In this document: one piece after another, positions 61,953 through 64,000 of the stretch
Layout: each line of letters begins with the position of its first letter
Position numbering within the stretch: the stretch's first letter is position 1
Assembly (NCBI RefSeq): GCF_004332155.1
Contig: NZ_SJDV01000003.1
Location: 1-64,000, forward strand
Direction: 5' to 3'
Source of the DNA: Gramella sp. KN1008
GTDB lineage: Bacteria; Bacteroidota; Bacteroidia; Flavobacteriales; Flavobacteriaceae
DNA length: 64,000 nt
Made by a program: the position numbers and the translations under genes
Notes under the pieces: generated by a model
What the model saw: the letters and a program-made list of their open reading frames with translations, nothing else
What the model was told of the DNA's origin: nothing
The model's database searches: none

Positions 61953-63344
61953 CTAATTGTTTAGATTCTTTAATAGGTCACCCGGGGTGTAAATTTTGTT
62001 GTTCTTAATAACAAATTTGATACTCCGGGTGTTTTTTATATCCTCAAGAGGATTCTTCTTCAGAATGATCATATCTGCCACTTTTCCCTTTTCAAGACTT
62101 CCATAACTGTTTTCCAGGTCAAAGAATTCTGGTCCGTTTATAACGGAAGTCAGAAGAGCCTGAGCCGGGCTAAGTCCTGCGTTTACCAGTTCTTCCAGTT
62201 CTGAATGTAGCGATTCTCCTGGATAAACAAAGGAATTGCTCGCTCCTGAATCGGAGCCCGCCAGAATATTAATTCCGGCTTTATACATGGGAATAATCAT
62301 GGTGGCGCTTAATCTTTCCATTTTTTCTCTTCTCTGGCTCCCGGCAGCCTTAGCCCGTTTGGCACCATCGATCCTCCTTTGATAGGATTGCTTTATCCCG
62401 GGTCCAATATAATTGAGCAATGAGTCCTTAGAATGATCCGTTTCAAGAAGATTGCTCAGTACTTTACCTATATGCAAGGTAGGAGTGATGCTCATATCAC
62501 TGGCGGCCATTTTGGAAAAAATATTTGCGGCCATTTCAGGATCATAGGTGTCTATGAGAGGTTCAATCATACCATAACCAGAGTGGACAGAGGTAATACT
62601 ATCGGCTCGGGGAGAACTGGATTTTAGGGTGTAATACATATGTTCCAGTCCGTCCAGTCCAAGGTCGATCGCTTTTATAAGATCTGCATCCAGAGGCATA
62701 TGCCCGGTGGTCTTAAGATTTCGTTTTTCGGCTTCGGTGATAATAGCATAGAAAAGGTCAGGTGTAAGACTTCCGTCATACATTTTCACATAATCCACGT
62801 CTAAATCTTTTAAAGAATCCAGTGCTGGACTCACGTCGTTCTCATTTGAGATTGCAATGGAACCGTCCCAGGCCGGGTTTTTGCCATCCAGTTTTGGCCC
62901 CGAAGAGAATATTCTTGGTCCAGCCATTGAATTTTTTTCGATGTTCTTTCTCCATTCCATTACAGCTGGAGTAATATCTCCACCGGCATCTCTAACAGTC
63001 GTAACTCCATAAGCAAGGAAGAGCTTGAGCAAATCCTTATTCTCTTTAATAAGACTGTCACCGCCTCTAAAATGTACATGCATATCCCAGAGTCCGGGCA
63101 TTACATAATTATTTTTAACATCGATAACTTCTTTACCTTCGTAGGCACCGATCTCTTCCATCTCTCCAACCCATTGGATGGTATCGTTTGAGATCCCAAT
63201 AAATTTACTCTGATGAATACTATCCCCTTTAATATTTACGATACTTGCGTTCGTAATAAGTAGATCGAAGGATTTTTTATCGCTGGTTTGAGAACAGGAG
63301 GATAGCAGGATAGATAATAGAAAGCTAAATATTAGTTTTTTCAT
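61953..63344 (-). CDS. Lipoprotein amidohydrolase
   Basis: The 463-residue protein has a lipoprotein signal (Cys17 in LLSSC), metal motif MHVHF (H89, H91), TTGHMPL, GLEHMY and AGSDSGASN, plus C-terminal GSLEKGKVADMIIL. It belongs to the imidazolonepropionase-like/prolidase-like amidohydrolases. Exported peptidase-like or cyclic amidase activity likely. Substrate unknown. Confidence 0.85.
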   Translation of the reverse strand: MKKLIFSFLLSILLSSCSQTSDKKSFDLLITNASIVNIKGDSIHQSKFIGISNDTIQWVGEMEEIGAYEGKEVIDVKNNYVMPGLWDMHVHFRGGDSLIKENKDLLKLFLAYGVTTVRDAGGDITPAVMEWRKNIEKNSMAGPRIFSSGPKLDGKNPAWDGSIAISNENDVSPALDSLKDLDVDYVKMYDGSLTPDLFYAIITEAEKRNLKTTGHMPLDADLIKAIDLGLDGLEHMYYTLKSSSPRADSITSVHSGYGMIEPLIDTYDPEMAANIFSKMAASDMSITPTLHIGKVLSNLLETDHSKDSLLNYIGPGIKQSYQRRIDGAKRAKAAGSQRREKMERLSATMIIPMYKAGINILAGSDSGASNSFVYPGESLHSELEELVNAGLSPAQALLTSVINGPEFFDLENSYGSLEKGKVADMIILKKNPLEDIKNTRSIKFVIKNNKIYTPGDLLKNLNN

Positions 63345-63364
63345 GTTTTGAGTGTCAGTGGCTT

Positions 63365-63372
63365 CAAAATTA
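63365..63372 (-). promoter_or_regulatory. Possible amidohydrolase -7 box
   Basis: TAATTTTG on the minus strand, 20 bases before the start at 63344. A -33 TTG would lie 26 bases up, farther than usual. Confidence 0.3.
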
Positions 63373-63380
63373 AATAAAAC

Positions 63381-64000
63381 TCAGGTTTTTGTTTCCTCAA
63401 TCAATTCTAGAATTGTTTTACGGGCTCTTTTCAACCAGGTTCTTGTTGTCCTGTACATATATAGCTTGTCATCGATATGATTTTCGAACCTGGGGTCGGC
63501 AAGCAATTTCTGGTTATTAACGACCAGGCGGGATTTAGGATATTCAAAGTTCTCTCCGGCAACGTCAACGTTTCTCAATGAACCATATTCCTTAAGATGC
63601 GCAATGATCTCCTCTCCGGTTCTTTCGGTGCGTTGCTGCACTTCGATCATTTCGTTATGTTGCCTGGCCCATTTATATAAAAGCAGTTTTAGTTTTTCGT
63701 TCTTCAACTCTGTAATACTGCCAGAGCTATTGAGATTGTTCAACAAATAATCGCTGGGTTTCCAGTTTGGGGAGGACAGTGCCCTGGAGAGCCAAAGGTC
63801 TAGTGAGTCATTATTAACGTTCTCCGGTGTTTGGTCAAAAAGTCCGAATACTTTCTCCAGGGATTGGATCACCTTGTTAACTTCTGTACCTATGGAATCC
63901 AGGTCCTGAAGATTATCCCGGAACTCTTCGTTAAGATTTGAAAGCAACTTTTTTTCTCGCATTGATTCCTTTCGAGCTTCATTCCAGTTATTGATCTGAA
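63381..64000 (-). CDS. DUF6090 protein (5' end outside the window)
   Basis: The frame from 63962 (MREKKLLSNLNEEF) continues upstream to the window end reading QINNWNEARKES, so the true start is outside. IGILIALQINNWNEARKE is the usual N-terminal signature of DUF6090 proteins, which have one membrane helix and a coiled-coil-like C-terminal part, as seen here (FRDNLQDLDSIGTEVNKVIQSLEKVF). Function unknown; common in flavobacteria. Confidence 0.85.
   Translation of the reverse strand, partial: QINNWNEARKESMREKKLLSNLNEEFRDNLQDLDSIGTEVNKVIQSLEKVFGLFDQTPENVNNDSLDLWLSRALSSPNWKPSDYLLNNLNSSGSITELKNEKLKLLLYKWARQHNEMIEVQQRTERTGEEIIAHLKEYGSLRNVDVAGENFEYPKSRLVVNNQKLLADPRFENHIDDKLYMYRTTRTWLKRARKTILELIEETKT

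Overview
The window looks like a chromosome segment of a marine-type member of the Flavobacteriaceae, close to Gramella/Christiangramia. The pointers are low G+C, a tmRNA whose tag ends GENNYALAA, promoters of the Bacteroidetes form TTG-N20-TAnnTTTG, a DUF6090 protein, a paired TPR giant and outer-membrane barrel, and typical core genes (kdsA, typA, ftsE). The genus is inferred from remembered gene families, not from a search.

Layout. (1) 1-6042, minus strand: a tightly packed operon of two ATP-grasp ligases, a KAS III-type ketosynthase, GNAT-type acyltransferases, a small NTR/TIMP-like exported protein and an EamA exporter, with a decayed GNAT and a further truncated GNAT-like gene at the left edge. 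It reads as a small, probably undescribed, biosynthetic cluster. (2) 6248-8380: four small exported proteins, one an M48-like peptidase that has lost its catalytic glutamate. (3) 8491-15763, plus strand: PP2C phosphatase, transmembrane Ser/Thr kinase with Sel1 repeats, two FHA/zinc-ribbon proteins, an acidic protein, a chagasin-like lipoprotein and a secreted papain-family protease. This looks like a phosphorylation-controlled signalling unit joined to a protease/inhibitor pair. (4) 15854-19188, minus strand: a run of unrecognised exported proteins, one with Sel1 repeats.

(5) 19316-40541: two tandem integrative islands at the 3' end of ssrA (tmRNA, 40528-40924, minus). The last 13-15 bases of ssrA recur at 19354, 19521 and 32290, and each copy is accompanied by a terminator-like hairpin. 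Island A (19521-32302) carries a tyrosine recombinase, an HTH protein, a BT4734/VirE-N-like replication protein and restriction/defence cargo: Mrr, type III Mod and Res, an unknown helical protein and an FRG-domain protein. Island B (32290-40541) carries another recombinase, an HTH excisionase-like protein, a DUF3987 protein, a zinc-finger primase-like protein, an iteron-like candidate origin and several unknowns. Neither island has a recognisable relaxase, conjugation or capsid gene, so they resemble satellite-like or non-autonomous islands.

(6) 41339-64000: ordinary flavobacterial chromosome. It holds a saccharopine-dehydrogenase-like enzyme, a sulfatase, an EEP hydrolase, small membrane proteins, a winged-helix regulator with two matching 19-bp palindromic operators, kdsA, a DinB protein, typA, a polyphosphate-glucokinase-like ROK kinase, ftsE, a 1006-residue TPR protein with an outer-membrane barrel, an amidohydrolase and a DUF6090 protein cut by the window end.

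Most promising for follow-up are the kinase/FHA/papain-chagasin unit, the ATP-grasp/ketosynthase cluster, and the ssrA islands that appear to bring their own ssrA terminators.
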